A stretch of DNA of 64,000 nt, from the NCBI GenBank assembly GCA_025526935.1, contig JAHLKD010000018.1:248001-312000 (forward strand). Reading direction: 5' to 3'. The stretch comes from Cladochytrium replicatum (taxonomy: Eukaryota > Chytridiomycota > Chytridiomycetes > Cladochytriales > Cladochytriaceae). The notes beneath the pieces were generated by a model, which was not told the DNA's origin, did no database searches, and saw only the letters and a list, made by a program, of their open reading frames with translations. The stretch's first letter is position 1; each line of letters starts with the position of its first letter. Both the position numbers and the translations under genes were made by a program. Shown one piece after another: positions 1 through 10,696 of this stretch.

Positions 1-133
1 TTCTTGATCTATTATTGTTAAACTGAAAGCAGTAACTCATTTCTTTTTTATTAGCCTCAGTGAGGTCTTGGTTTGTTTCTAAGAGGACAGAAACAATACC
101 GGGATTACTTATGCTCCCCTTCAAGTTGGTCAT
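1..133 (-). CDS. Possible 5' end of a gene running off the window
   Basis: On the minus strand an ATG at 133-131 opens a frame that stays open to base 1 (44 codons). Composition is unremarkable and no family is recognised. It lies 70 bp downstream of the USP gene, in the same orientation. It could equally be chance open sequence, because no splice or homology support is visible. Confidence 0.2.
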   Translation of the reverse strand, partial: MTNLKGSISNPGIVSVLLETNQDLTEANKKEMSYCFQFNNNRSR

Positions 134-201
134 GATATTAATCCCTCCTCATCGCCAAGGAAATTTTAATATTGAACTAAGTTCACAAAATCAAAGCATG
201 A

Positions 202-846
202 TCAGTTTGGCTTTACAATAATGACATTTGCGTTGCAGTTCTGAACCAGATGAGTCGACACTGATCCCAAAAATGCTCTGGAAAACAATGATGGTAAGAT
301 CAGCAATCGTGGGTTGAAAGGCGTGGTACCGCTTCACAGCGCCAACACCTCTGCTTCCAACAATGACCGTGGAAGAGGGGCTAGCCTCTGCGTATCTGGT
401 GATGACTTCCCTGGGGTCGCCTCGTTCAATTTTCACAGAAACGACGATACCTTCGATCTTTTGGGTGATGAGATGAGAGCTGGAGTAATTTGCGGCCATT
501 TCGTAGAAGATTCGCCTACGAGCATGGTTAGTTTGTGAGTCACATTCGTTTAGAGAAAAGTCTGAAAAATACGTCAAAGTGTTCTCCATTTCGCGCAATG
601 TGTCGTCCGACAGCTTTTCAACGCCGGTGGGAGAGTTTGCGCCACCAATCTCCAATTTCTTCGACGCATGGACCAGAGTGATGTTATCACCAGAACGAAT
701 GTGGTTCGCCAGAGCCCATGCAGCCACTGACGGGGATCACTCTCTGTGATTTATGTATTTTTGTATCGTTAATAAGTACCAGCGCTTGTCTTTAGACCTT
801 CCGAAGTGTAGTTCTCAATTCCAATAACGATCTTGCGTGAATCCAT
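202..846 (-). CDS. Universal stress protein (UspA-fold) domain protein
   Basis: Three exons on the minus strand: 846-780, 726-330 and 277-202, separated by introns of 53 and 52 nt with GT/AG ends, giving about 179 aa. The start gives a classic USP first strand (MDSRKIVIGIENYTSEG). Exon 2 carries the nucleotide-binding core GDPREVI...VIVGSRGVGAVKR, and exon 3 supplies the usual C-terminal strand with GSVSTHLVQNC and VIIVKP. A single domain of this length is normal for the family. USP proteins bind ATP/AMP and act in stress tolerance, but the specific role here is unknown. The unspliced frame after residue VKR reads through intron 2 and gives a wrong tail. Divergent from the eIF2B gene, with 193 bp between the two start codons. 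Confidence 0.88.
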
Positions 847-1039
847 GATTGATTGGGATGCTTGGACACGAAGCTCAGAAGTGTGACGCGACTCATTTTT
901 TGTTGCTAATTTCACGCAGACTCACCAAGAAACCCACAGTCCTACTTAGCAAGAAGTAGCTGTAACATCTCCTTGCATCGAATTTTTCTTACTATAACCT
1001 CTGCACTGAACTGCAGACCACCGGCTCAGCCGTATCAGT

Positions 1040-3456
1040 ATGGCCAACAGTCAACCACCTGCAAAAAAGCAAGAGCTGACTCCAAAGCAAAAGACTGTCG
1101 GATTCAATCCTGTAGTGAGTACATTTCGCGAGCATTGGTGCTGTGTTAGCTGATCAAGTGTAATCTCAGGCTGGTACTGCTTCAACAAGCGCTTCGTCAA
1201 CAGAAAATAGGTAATACCGGTTTCCCCTTTTCAACAACCGTAATAACTGTGCGCTTCAAGAAAATCACGACTTCAAGGGTGGACCGACGACGTAGCTTTA
1301 TCACAAAAGTTTTCGATTGAAGAGCTGCACCTCTCCTCTGCTTCCACAAGCTCCGCTTCCATGTCCACGTCGCCGGGAGCCCAACCGACTCCTCTAAAAC
1401 GTGGAAATCGCTTTGGAGGGCAATCGCGATCCCCAACTAGAGCATCGTATGACGACAGATTGTTTATGGACATTGAGAACCGACCGATCGCAGCCGATGA
1501 GGATCAAAGTCAGATTGCCGAGGGGGAGGCGACGTCTAGCGAGAACAAACAAAAGGGAAAGCAACCGCAAACAATTGCTGATTTATCTGGGAAGCATAAG
1601 GGTGATAAACAAAAAGTGAAGGTTGCTGCTGCTCCACTCGGAGAGGGAGATGGACAAGAACCCCAGAAGAAGGTAGAAGGAACGATATCTCCATATGAAC
1701 CAATACTTACACAGGCTACAGTCAATGAAGGAAATGACGAAAGCGGAGCGACGCGAGCTGCAAGAGAAGCAGCGTGCAGCAAAAGCAGCGGCCAAAGCTG
1801 GAGGTCCTGGCCCTTCGGCAAGACCAAACAATGCTGGAAACGCCGAGGGAGGCAGCTCAGAGTCACCGGCCAGTTCTACGACAGGGCCTCCTTCGGTTTC
1901 ATTATCAGCATCCTCGAACACGGTTGCTACCGCACCTCGCACTGGAGCTGCAGCACAAACACAACGAGGTCGCGCCACCAAGGCGGTTACGCAATCCATT
2001 GCAGCAGAACGACCGGTTCCACTCTTCTCTCATCTGGATCAGTTTGAAAAGAATCATTATAGGGCGTTAGTAACCAAGAATCAAGGAGTAGTTCACCCTG
2101 CGGTTATGTCGCTTGGATTACAATACTTAGAATTCGTCATATCGGGAGGAAATGCACGTGCCATTGCCATGTTGAATACCTTTAGGAGGGCAAGTTCAAA
2201 CTTCGAGTTTACCCGGTCTTCTTCTCGTTAACATATATAGTGCAGGTTATCTCTGACTACGAAACTCCTCCAGGAACCTCATTGCAGCGGCATTTGAACA
2301 GTTACATCAGCAAGCAAGTCGACTTTCTTTCCAAAACTCGCGTTCTAGCAGTGTCAATGCGGACGGCAGTGAAGTTCCTGAAGAACGAAATAACAAATCT
2401 GCCAATTGAAATGCCAGACAAAGATGTGAGCTCGTACTTTCAATATTCTGCATGATTTATCTCACCGTTTGTAGGCCAAAGAACATCTTAAAGAGCGAAT
2501 TGATATGTTCATTCGGGATCGTATCGTTGTTGCAGACGCAGCTATATTAAACTATGGCCTGGAGAAAATCGAAGACGGCGATGTGATAATGACTTATGCG
2601 AGGTTCCTGAAGTGAGAGCTAATTGTGTTTATGAACTCATTCATTGCCCCTTTGTAGATCGTCCGTCGTTATTCAGCTACTGTTGAAAGCAAAAGCTGAG
2701 AAGATCGATTTTCGAGTTGTGATTGTCGATTCAAGACCCAAGCTTGAAGGTAGCTAATCACAGTGAGAAAGGAAATTCTCGTAATAATTATCAATTTATT
2801 CAAGGAAAAGAGACGCTCAAGCAGCTTGTCAATGCAGGGATCGATTGTAGTTACGTCCTGCTGAACTCGGTTTCCATGATCATGAAACAAGTGCGTTCCT
2901 TGTCGCCTTCACTCCTCTTTTGCTCACAAACTCCAGGTCACGAAAGTGTTGGTCGGTGCAAGCGCTGTCATGTCGAACGGGGCGGTAATGTCTCGGATCG
3001 GCACAGCTGTGATTGCGATGGTTGCACACGATACACAAATTCCACTGATTGTCGTGTGCGAGACATATAAGTTCACCGAAGACGTTCGGGTGGACTCCTT
3101 CGTTTGGAATGAGATCGGTCAGTGGAAAAATATCTTTAGCTCGTAATCCACAGGCGTTGACTGGTTCTTTTTTTCATTCTCCAGGTAACCCTGATGAATT
3201 AGCGGACACTCGAATGCGTGCGCCGTCCACTGTTTTACCAGGCGTCGTCCCGAGTGTTAGCGGTTCTGCGGCTCTGGCCTCTCAACAGGCACCCCTAACT
3301 CCCTGGAGAGACACAGCTGAGCTAAAGTTGCTGAACTTGCATTATGATGTCACTCCAGCACAATACGTAACGGTGGTATTGAGCGATGCTGGGTGGATAC
3401 CTACGAGTAGTGTACCTACATTCGTGAGAGAGATTGGCCCCACTGCGGTTTATTAA
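1040..3456 (+). CDS. GCD2: Translation initiation factor eIF2B, delta subunit
   Basis: Ten exons: 1040-1114, 1170-1210, 1261-1672, 1722-2189, 2246-2425, 2475-2602, 2658-2749, 2805-2890, 2937-3117 and 3185-3456, giving about 644 aa. The N-terminal third is charged and disordered and contains the family signature MTKAERRELQEKQRAAK. The C-terminal two thirds is the Rossmann-like eIF2B alpha/beta/delta domain: AIAMLNTFRR, VISDYETPP, SMRTAVKFLKNEI, RSSVVIQLLLKA, VVIVDSRPKLEG, LVGASAVMSNGAVMSRIGT, VCETYKF and NPDEL. The protein belongs to the regulatory subcomplex of the guanine-nucleotide exchange factor that recycles eIF2-GDP, and is the target of inhibition by phosphorylated eIF2 alpha. The intron at 2190-2245 starts GCAAGT, so it is a GC-AG intron. 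Confidence is high because the phase works across all exons. Confidence 0.95.
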
Positions 3457-5059
3457 GTCCTTTTTTCCTTTTGATGAATATAAGTTGCTTGTGAGATGTG
3501 AACGATTTGTCTTTCCTGTGAGAAGAAATCAACCCGGTCCCCCCGATAACAGCAGAAATGGCAGCAAATCGCCCGCCTGTCGTGATAGATTTACTGATAT
3601 CTTCCGGAGCACCAACAGCCCTTTTACGAGGAAAGGGGATCCGCATACTTGCGAGTTTGCTCGACAACATTCAGCAGCCAAGGATGACGATGATCCCACA
3701 TTCCGCACCACATTCTGGAGTTGTAGTTAATTCCAGTGCTTTGTTCGCACCATAACCTTATCAAGAGCAGCTTTTTAAGCAGATAATGATGGTGCCTCAG
3801 AACTTTCAGCAGCCCTAGAACAATCAGACGCACAGTTACACCAGCTGCAACAGATGCAGTCGCAAGCTCTTTCAATCTCCATGCTCAGATGCAGTAAACA
3901 TCAGTCAAAACAGCAAGCGAGTCTGGTTTTGGTCCTAAGACACCATGCAGCACTTCTGCTAACCCCAACAGAACCATCAACGTCAACCCAGGCAACGCCA
4001 ATCATCAGATATTAATAGCAATAATCAGCTTCAGCTGATCCAGAATCTACTCATGCTACACAAGGTTACTCTCAAAGTTCTTTGAGACCAACTCAACTTA
4101 ATTCAAATCAAATGAATTGTTCTGCAGTATTTTCCAACAATCAGTCATTTAAGTCACAATCAGTGGGAGACATAAAAGAATCAGCAAACTACAATGCTTC
4201 AAATGTGCAAATGCCGTCAAAGTCACTGCCTTCCTTAGCCATAATCAAGTGGAAAGACTTTTGCCAGACCTGAGGAGTTTTTGGTTATTCAAGCACATTT
4301 CCACACCAGGGAATCAATCCTGGATGGCAAATGAGACTGCTAATCATCAACTTTATCAACTTCTCAGATACAGTCTGGCAAAGTACCCAAGAAAATGAAA
4401 ACAACTTCAGAATTATTTTCAACCATGTCAATGACTGATCTATGATTGAATCCCCAATTGTGCTCATGCTGCTCATGTTTGGTTTGCTCTGACATTTTAT
4501 GCCTCTACTATCTAATTTTGTACACAAATATACCCACTCTTTGATCTTAGCTTATACCAAGTGTGCACATCTTTCAGGTCATCACATTTTAGCCAAACAC
4601 TACATTGCAGTTGCTTCGCTGACTTTTTGTTAGGCACTATTTTTGTCGTGAACAATAGTGTTGATCACTGGTGGTAAATGAGATAACCAATACGTGCATC
4701 GCACTCAGCATCAGCCTGTGTGCATAGCAAAAGATTGTCATTGATGGACAGATTGAACATGAAATGTCAGATAAGCAAACAGCAAAGTCGAAGATGAATG
4801 ACCCATTTTTAGAGATTCGTCAATTGACAAAAGTCTGCTTGCAAGGAACACTTGCTCAGGCTCAATAAGACATGGCTGTGAAATTTAAAAAGAAAATTAG
4901 TAGAGAACAACCACAACAAAGATCCACTCTCATTAATTGGTTGTTTGCAACTAGACATGCCAGTTTGACACCCAAATACTTCTCTTTAAAGAGAAAACAG
5001 TGGAATATATTATTTACAAATGCACATACAAACAACAAAATTCAGATAATCAGGAGCCA
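3457..5059 (+). pseudogene. AT-rich stretch with a broken Q/N/S-rich reading frame
   Basis: From ATG 3558 a 65-codon frame begins MAANRPPVVIDLLISSGAPT and then stops. From about 3782 to 4273 one frame reads as a Ser/Gln/Asn-rich low-complexity protein (for example QLHQLQQMQSQ) but is broken by several TAA/TAG codons and switches frame near 4270-4400. I could not join the pieces with convincing introns. Either this is a decayed gene for a Q-rich nuclear-type protein or it has exons I cannot resolve. From about 4530 to 5059 I see no gene. Base composition is similar to the AT-rich coiled-coil gene that follows. Confidence 0.3.
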
Positions 5060-8000
5060 TTAAAGCTGTAAATGTGAATGTTGATGTTGTTCCTCTAGTC
5101 TCATCACTTTTGTTGTTAGCTCCTGCACCCCAAATTACTCTATGGAACTGTTTCACAAATTCTAGTTCATACCTCAATTAGTCTTTGCATTTTAATATTT
5201 ATGTCTGCTAAAAGGACTGGGTCCATCTTTTGCATTGCCGATGCGCTTGAAAGAATGCTCATGTTAAACTGTCAATATCAAAGAGTTTGAGTAATATGAC
5301 TGGGCTCAACTGGAGTAGTACCTTTGTTGCTTTCTCATCTGGTTGGAGTTTTGCTGAATGTTCACGTAATGCATATTGTTGCAGGACTTTTGATTTCTGC
5401 TCTAGTTCATCATTTTGCTTAGCAAATTTTTCAATAGTGGTCCGGAGCTAGTCTCTCTTGTTAGCTCTGTTACATTTTTCCAGTGACTCTCTTACCTCTT
5501 CTTCAAGCTGCTTTGTTTTTTTGTTTAAGACTTCATTCTCCTGAGCGATGTGGAGAAGGTCTGCTGTAATCTCTCAAACTAATGAGCGTTGCATAGCCAA
5601 AAATAATTTTAGAGCTACCAGATCAACTTTATTTGTCACAGTCGCCTCAGGACTATATGTTGATTTTTGAAGTCTAGCCATGTCAAGCCTTGGCTCTGAT
5701 TTGGTTGTTATGTCTTCTCTACACATTTATAATTGATCTTATAATTAAGTATGCAATATGTTTACCTGGAAAATCAACCAGCTCATCAGGGCTATCTTTC
5801 TGCTTTCTTTCCTTTGCTAATTGTTTCTGAAGATCCTTAATCTTGAAGCAAATTATACTAATTATACTACGATTTACAATAACTATCTCCCATTTCTTAC
5901 AATCTGCGTCTTCTTGCGTTCCAATATTTTAAGCTCATTTTCTGCATCTTCCCACTTTTTCTGAAGCATTTCAGCTTTTGCTCTTAGATCAGTAAGTTCA
6001 CTCCTTGTTGCTATTTCTGCACTTTTCATAGCCAGATTTTCTTCCTCTTTCTTATGTAAAAGCATGGATGTTTTTTGCAGCTCGTCTGCCAGAGTTTTTG
6101 CATTTAATTCTGCGTCATCTTTTGAACGTTCAATGGAAATGAGAGCCTTCTTGGAGGTGGCTTCACTTTGTGTGAGTTCTGATAATTTAGTTTTCATTTT
6201 CTTAATAACATCATCTCTTTCTGTGAACGCTTTTGATAATCGATCATAAGCAGATTGCGAAACTTCATATTCAGCAGATAAAACATCAAACTTAGACTGT
6301 AGTGCACTATAATGGTCCTTAATTTGAGAGGAGTCCCGTTGGACATTATTAAGACTATTTCGCTGGTTGTCAAGCTCAGCATTTGCTTTTTGCAACTCTT
6401 GTGATGATTTCACTAATAGTGCGTCACTGTCCTTTATCTTCAGCTTAAGTGATTCAATTTCTGCCATCTTCTTCCCAAGCTCCTCATGCTTTTGCTGAAC
6501 TTCTTTTTGTAATCTTGCTGCATCTTCTCCCTTTTTCACTTCCAGACCAATGCTTACCTTCAGGGCTTCAAGATCTGAAACAACTGTTTTTCTTTTCTCG
6601 TCGATTTCATTTTTCTCTTTACGCTCTTTTTCAAGCTCTTGTTTTGTACTCTTTATTATACTTTCAAGTTCAGCTTTTGCTTTGTTCTGCCTGCCATCAG
6701 CTTCTGCACGTTCTTTACTGTGCTTCAATTCTAAGTCTGTAAGAGACTTGATGTTTTTTACTTCAAGATCGGCTTTTGCCTGCTTCAGCTTCTCAATCTC
6801 AGATTCAGCTTTTCTAAGTGCAGATTCCAACTTAGCACGATCCTCTTTAGACTTCACCACTTCAGTATGTTCAGCCTCAAGCTTCTTTCTCAAATTTTCA
6901 AGTTCTGCAGCAGCTGAAGGTTTTTGTGATTCATTCAGCAATTGTGCTCTTAATGCTTCTTCAGATGATTTCAGCTTAGTGATTTGTTGGTTTTGCAATT
7001 CCATTTCCTTCTTTATGTTTGTCAACTCTGAAGAATGGGCTATTTTAACAGATTCTATTTCAGCAATTTTTGATGATTTTAGGCAGTCCACTTCTGCCTG
7101 TCTTTTCTCTGCAAGCAGCAAACTTTCTTGAAGTTTTTCTGTGCAATTTTGTATCTGTGATTGAAATTTGACAGCATTATCTTGTAATTCCTTTTCAACT
7201 TTCAGTTTTGTTTTTTCCCTTTCTTGGATTGCCAGGTTTAATTGTTGAATATCAGCCTCCATTGATTTGACTTTATGCTCATACTCTTGCACTTCTCGCA
7301 CCCTTTTTTGCATGTCAGTGTTTTCATTTTGTGAAGAAGTCAGTTTTAATTGAAGCTGCTTTATTTCAGCCTCGTTGTTTTTGATAACTGTCGCCAGGTC
7401 CATAATGTGCTTGTTCTTGATATCTTCTATATATGAGTTGTAAAGTGTCATTTCTCTCTCGTATACTGACTGTAGTGTTTGAAGTTTATCCAGGAACAAA
7501 TTTCTATGAGATATCTCATTCCCATTCAAGGCCCGTCCATCAGAATCAGATGTATTCTCTTTACTTATTGACTCCCTGATAATTGCAATCTCATTCAAGA
7601 ATTGGCCACAGGTAAAATTTTGTGGCATCCCAGCGGATGAAGTCTTTGCTTCCAGAATGTATTCAAGTGTTTTAACTTTCCCCTGTAAGACTTGACGATC
7701 TATCTGCAGCTCTTTTATTGTTTTCTGCAAGTCATTCCTAGAAGCCTCAGCTGTCAACTTGTCTGACCCTTTGAAAGATTCAAATAGGCATGACTTTCTA
7801 TTAGTAAGCTGATATATTTACCAGCTCTTTGTCGAACATCGTGCAGCTCATTTTTTAGAAGCTTAAGTTCTGCAATTGCAGTGTTCAGCTCATCCTTAAA
7901 ATGCCCAAAGTCAAATACTTTTTAAATTTAGATGCATTACCAAAATTCATTTGTACTACTTTTCTTCTATACCTTGAACTTGTCCAGGAGCTTGACCTTT

Positions 8001-9407
8001 CATAACAGCTTTAGACCCAGATTCTTCAATGCTGCTTTCTGTGTGGGGAACTATTTTTTGCTCTATCAATAATGGCTCAAAGATGTCAGTAGAACTATTA
8101 ATACCAATTGACAGGTTTGCAGAACTGCCAACTTCCAATAACTTCTGTGTTAAGTGCTCACACTGTTTGCTAAGATTATCTCGCTCAGTCAAAAGATCAT
8201 TAAGAAGTTTGTCAGACTGCTTAATTGAATCATTCATCTTGACTAATTCTTCAGTGTTTGTACCAGTAGTTGTGTACTCTGACCTTTGTGCAGACTTAAC
8301 TGGTTGGGATTCCTCAATGTTCGTCAATTGATTCAGTGCTATTGAAGGAGCAACAGGTTCCAGAGTATGAGGTGGAGTTGAAGTGCTAACCCCAATAGAA
8401 ATGGACGCTCTGGTACCACCCTTTACCCATTTTGCCCATATTGCTGACCCGGATGTTGCCAGTGAGGCAGTATTTGATGGCAAAGTACTTGGTGTATTAG
8501 AGGAGTTTGAAGTGGGCACCTCACGTTGCCCACCAAGCACAGATGCTATAGAACCAGTTGGAGCAATACTTTGTAAATAAGATGGAGGAGCATGAGCAGG
8601 ATCCTCTCCAGGCTTTGTAAGCTGCTGCTTCAGAGTCTCAATCTCAGCTGTTGCACTTTTGAGACTATTTCTAACTGTTATCAGTTGTTCAGCCAATTCT
8701 CCCCTCTCTTCAACCTCCTGTTTTCTCAAATTTTGCTCTGTAGATAGCTTGCTTTTAAGAGTGGCAATCTCTTGCTCAAAAGACTGTGTGATCAGTTTGT
8801 CTGGATTTATACTTTCCAGTTCCATGGGTAGTTCACCACCATATGAATGCTGTTTGAGTTGTGTCACTGCTGTAGCAAGCTTCCTTTCCAACTCTCGCCG
8901 TTTTTCATCTGCAGTGTCTGCAATTACATGTATCTGATCCCTGAGAGCTTGATTCTGAACTATTGTTTTAGACATTGTAACCAAAATTATTGTTGGTGCA
9001 ACCTGCTGCTTATGCTCCATAAGTAATTCCACTTCGGCTTTTAGTCGCGAGTTCTCTTCCAACGCCGACTGCAACGCCATTTTTTCCTTGGATTTTGTGA
9101 TTGTGCCTAATTATAAAATTGGTGTCACAATCTGCATTTAGGTGGGCTAAGATTCTACCATTAAGTCTCTTAAGCTCCTTTTCGAATCCAACCTTCTCCT
9201 TCTCCCATTGTAATTTCTCCTTCTTCAGAGTCTGGATTTCTTTCCCTTTTGTTAAGTGGTTTTGTGAGAAATGTGTACTGGAGTTATTCGTACCTTTCTC
9301 AAAATTTGAACGCTCTACCCGCAGTTGTGCCAGCTATTCATATATCAGCGCTCAGCGCGCTGAAAAAATCGAGTCCTGCATACCTCTTGGTCTTCATGAT
9401 CTGCCAT
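5060..9407 (-). CDS. Large coiled-coil protein (about 1,260 aa, golgin-like)
   Basis: Twelve exons on the minus strand: 9407-9384, 9333-9294, 9245-9159, 9106-7973, 7917-7822, 7768-5901, 5841-5766, 5716-5619, 5570-5496, 5447-5322, 5268-5173 and 5122-5060. All introns are short and in phase; two use a GAG acceptor. The start at 9407 is preferred to the in-frame ATG at 9080 because three upstream exons splice in frame into it. The protein is almost wholly heptad coiled coil, rich in Lys/Glu/Gln/Leu, interrupted by a Ser/Thr/Pro-rich segment near residues 220-330. A conserved-looking tail reads SKVLQQYALREHSAKLQPDE. This layout resembles golgins and vesicle tethers; the tail is vaguely like CCDC186 (a RAB2-linked protein), but I am not sure of that. 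No membrane segment seen. The 5' end is 48 bp from the next gene, which is divergent. Confidence 0.8.
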
Positions 9408-9455
9408 CGTCAGGGTGGTGAGGCTTTGTAGCCAATCAAGCACTTTGGTTCTGAA
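9408..9455. promoter_or_regulatory. 48-bp bidirectional promoter region
   Basis: Only 48 bp separate the start codon of the coiled-coil gene (minus) from that of the orphan gene (plus). Transcription of both genes must start in this gap or inside the opposite gene. No TATA box is visible. Confidence 0.5.
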
Positions 9456-10619
9456 ATGGACGAGGTATGGTGGTGCTTCTGTCGTGAATTCAACCGTTAA
9501 AAAAAATAGCGTATTTCATTTTCTGGATATACAACGGGATTCGAAGAGTTGGAGCTGATCCATCCGAACAGAAAGCGGGAGAACCGAGGAAGTCGCATTC
9601 AGTATCGCCCCGTTCCTCGACAAGGCATAAAGCTGTTGCCTCTCGAAGGTGCGCCTCCATTCGCTAAGGAGCAAAAGGGCCAATCTAGGATTGGAAGTTT
9701 TGACAGTGGGAGATGTGATCAAATATCTCAACTGGAGAACATCCAGCCGTTGAGCAAGATCACGAGGCAAATTCGGAATCTGGTTGGACCATTGGATATA
9801 ATACCTTATAGTTGTGAAGCTCCCCCACTAGATCGTGACCTCAACGTGGTTCTGGAACAACTTTCTTCTCAAGAAGGCGAAGAGTCCGAAGGTTACGAGG
9901 AGGACGACCAAGATATCCTGACGGCAGGATTACTTACGCAGGAAAGCCCCGAATATGGGCTCCCGCCCGCTGACGAGCATAAAACAGCGAAGTTGACTGG
10001 TGATATTTTTTCTGGGTTTCGATCTCTACGAACAGAGATTCACTCAGTGGCCCCTGAGCCGAACATGACTTCTGATGCAGACGACAGCTTCGATAATGAT
10101 GCTCAAAATGCAACAGATATTCCCGGACAACTTAAAACCGTTTCAGACCGGCCACATTCGAATGTGCCAAAAAGCGATGCGCTTGGACTTGGAGAACCAA
10201 TTGTCTTGCGCGGACAAGTCAGAAAGATTCTTCTCGACCCCAAGAACTTGCCGCGGTTTCAAAATCCTCGGCTGGCTGTCGGAGGAACCACGGCGGGAAG
10301 GATTTCATTCATGCAACGACAGCGCTCACGAGCGGATGTGCAATCTGTCCCCCCGGCAGCGGAAAGGTTCATGCACAGAGACAGAAGCAACATGTCGCTC
10401 ATTTCGTCAGAGAGCAATGCTCGATTATCAGTTTCAAGTCGTCCACCGATCGCATCATCTACGGACAGGTTCAGCACAACCTCAAGGGCTCCCCGTATCG
10501 GAAGCTCAGTTGTGGTAGCTGACAGAGCGTCGAGCTCCCTCCCACCAAAGTTGACGCCTCGCGTCCCTTACGAGGTTGAGACAATCTGGAATGAAATGAA
10601 ATCCGCATCCCGACAGTAA
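9456..10619 (+). CDS. Orphan, mostly disordered protein
   Basis: Proposed exon 1 is 9456-9464 (M-D-E), followed by an intron with donor GTATGG to about 9548 and a single long exon 9549-10619, giving about 359 aa. The long exon is open without an internal ATG near its start, so an upstream start is required; the GAG acceptor is a weak choice. The protein is rich in Ser/Pro/Arg with an acidic patch (EGEESEGYEEDD) near residue 115 and Arg/Ser-rich tracts in the last third. There is no recognisable domain, signal or membrane segment. The divergent neighbour is the coiled-coil gene, so a shared scaffold or tether function is conceivable, but nothing in the sequence shows it. The 3' end converges with the kinase gene 77 bp away. 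Confidence 0.7.
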
Positions 10620-10696
10620 ATCTATGTACTATGTAACGTGTTCGCAGTGAATGCATAAAAGGAATGTACAAACAAGCAAAGATCACGAATGATGCC

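Noticed and set aside
3700-4300. Alternative genetic code with TAG/TAA read as Gln
   Set aside because: All well-modelled genes here end with normal stops and have none inside; the stops are confined to a decayed stretch.
5440-5500. In-frame TAG in the coiled-coil gene near 5,450
   Set aside because: It is the acceptor of a good intron (donor GTAAGA at 5495); splicing removes it and keeps frame.
6550-7131. Plus-strand 193-codon frame
   Set aside because: Shadow of the coiled-coil gene: Ser/Phe-rich antisense of Lys/Glu/Gln codons.
9081-9383. ATG 9080 as the start of the coiled-coil protein
   Set aside because: Three upstream exons with good splice sites extend the frame to ATG 9407.
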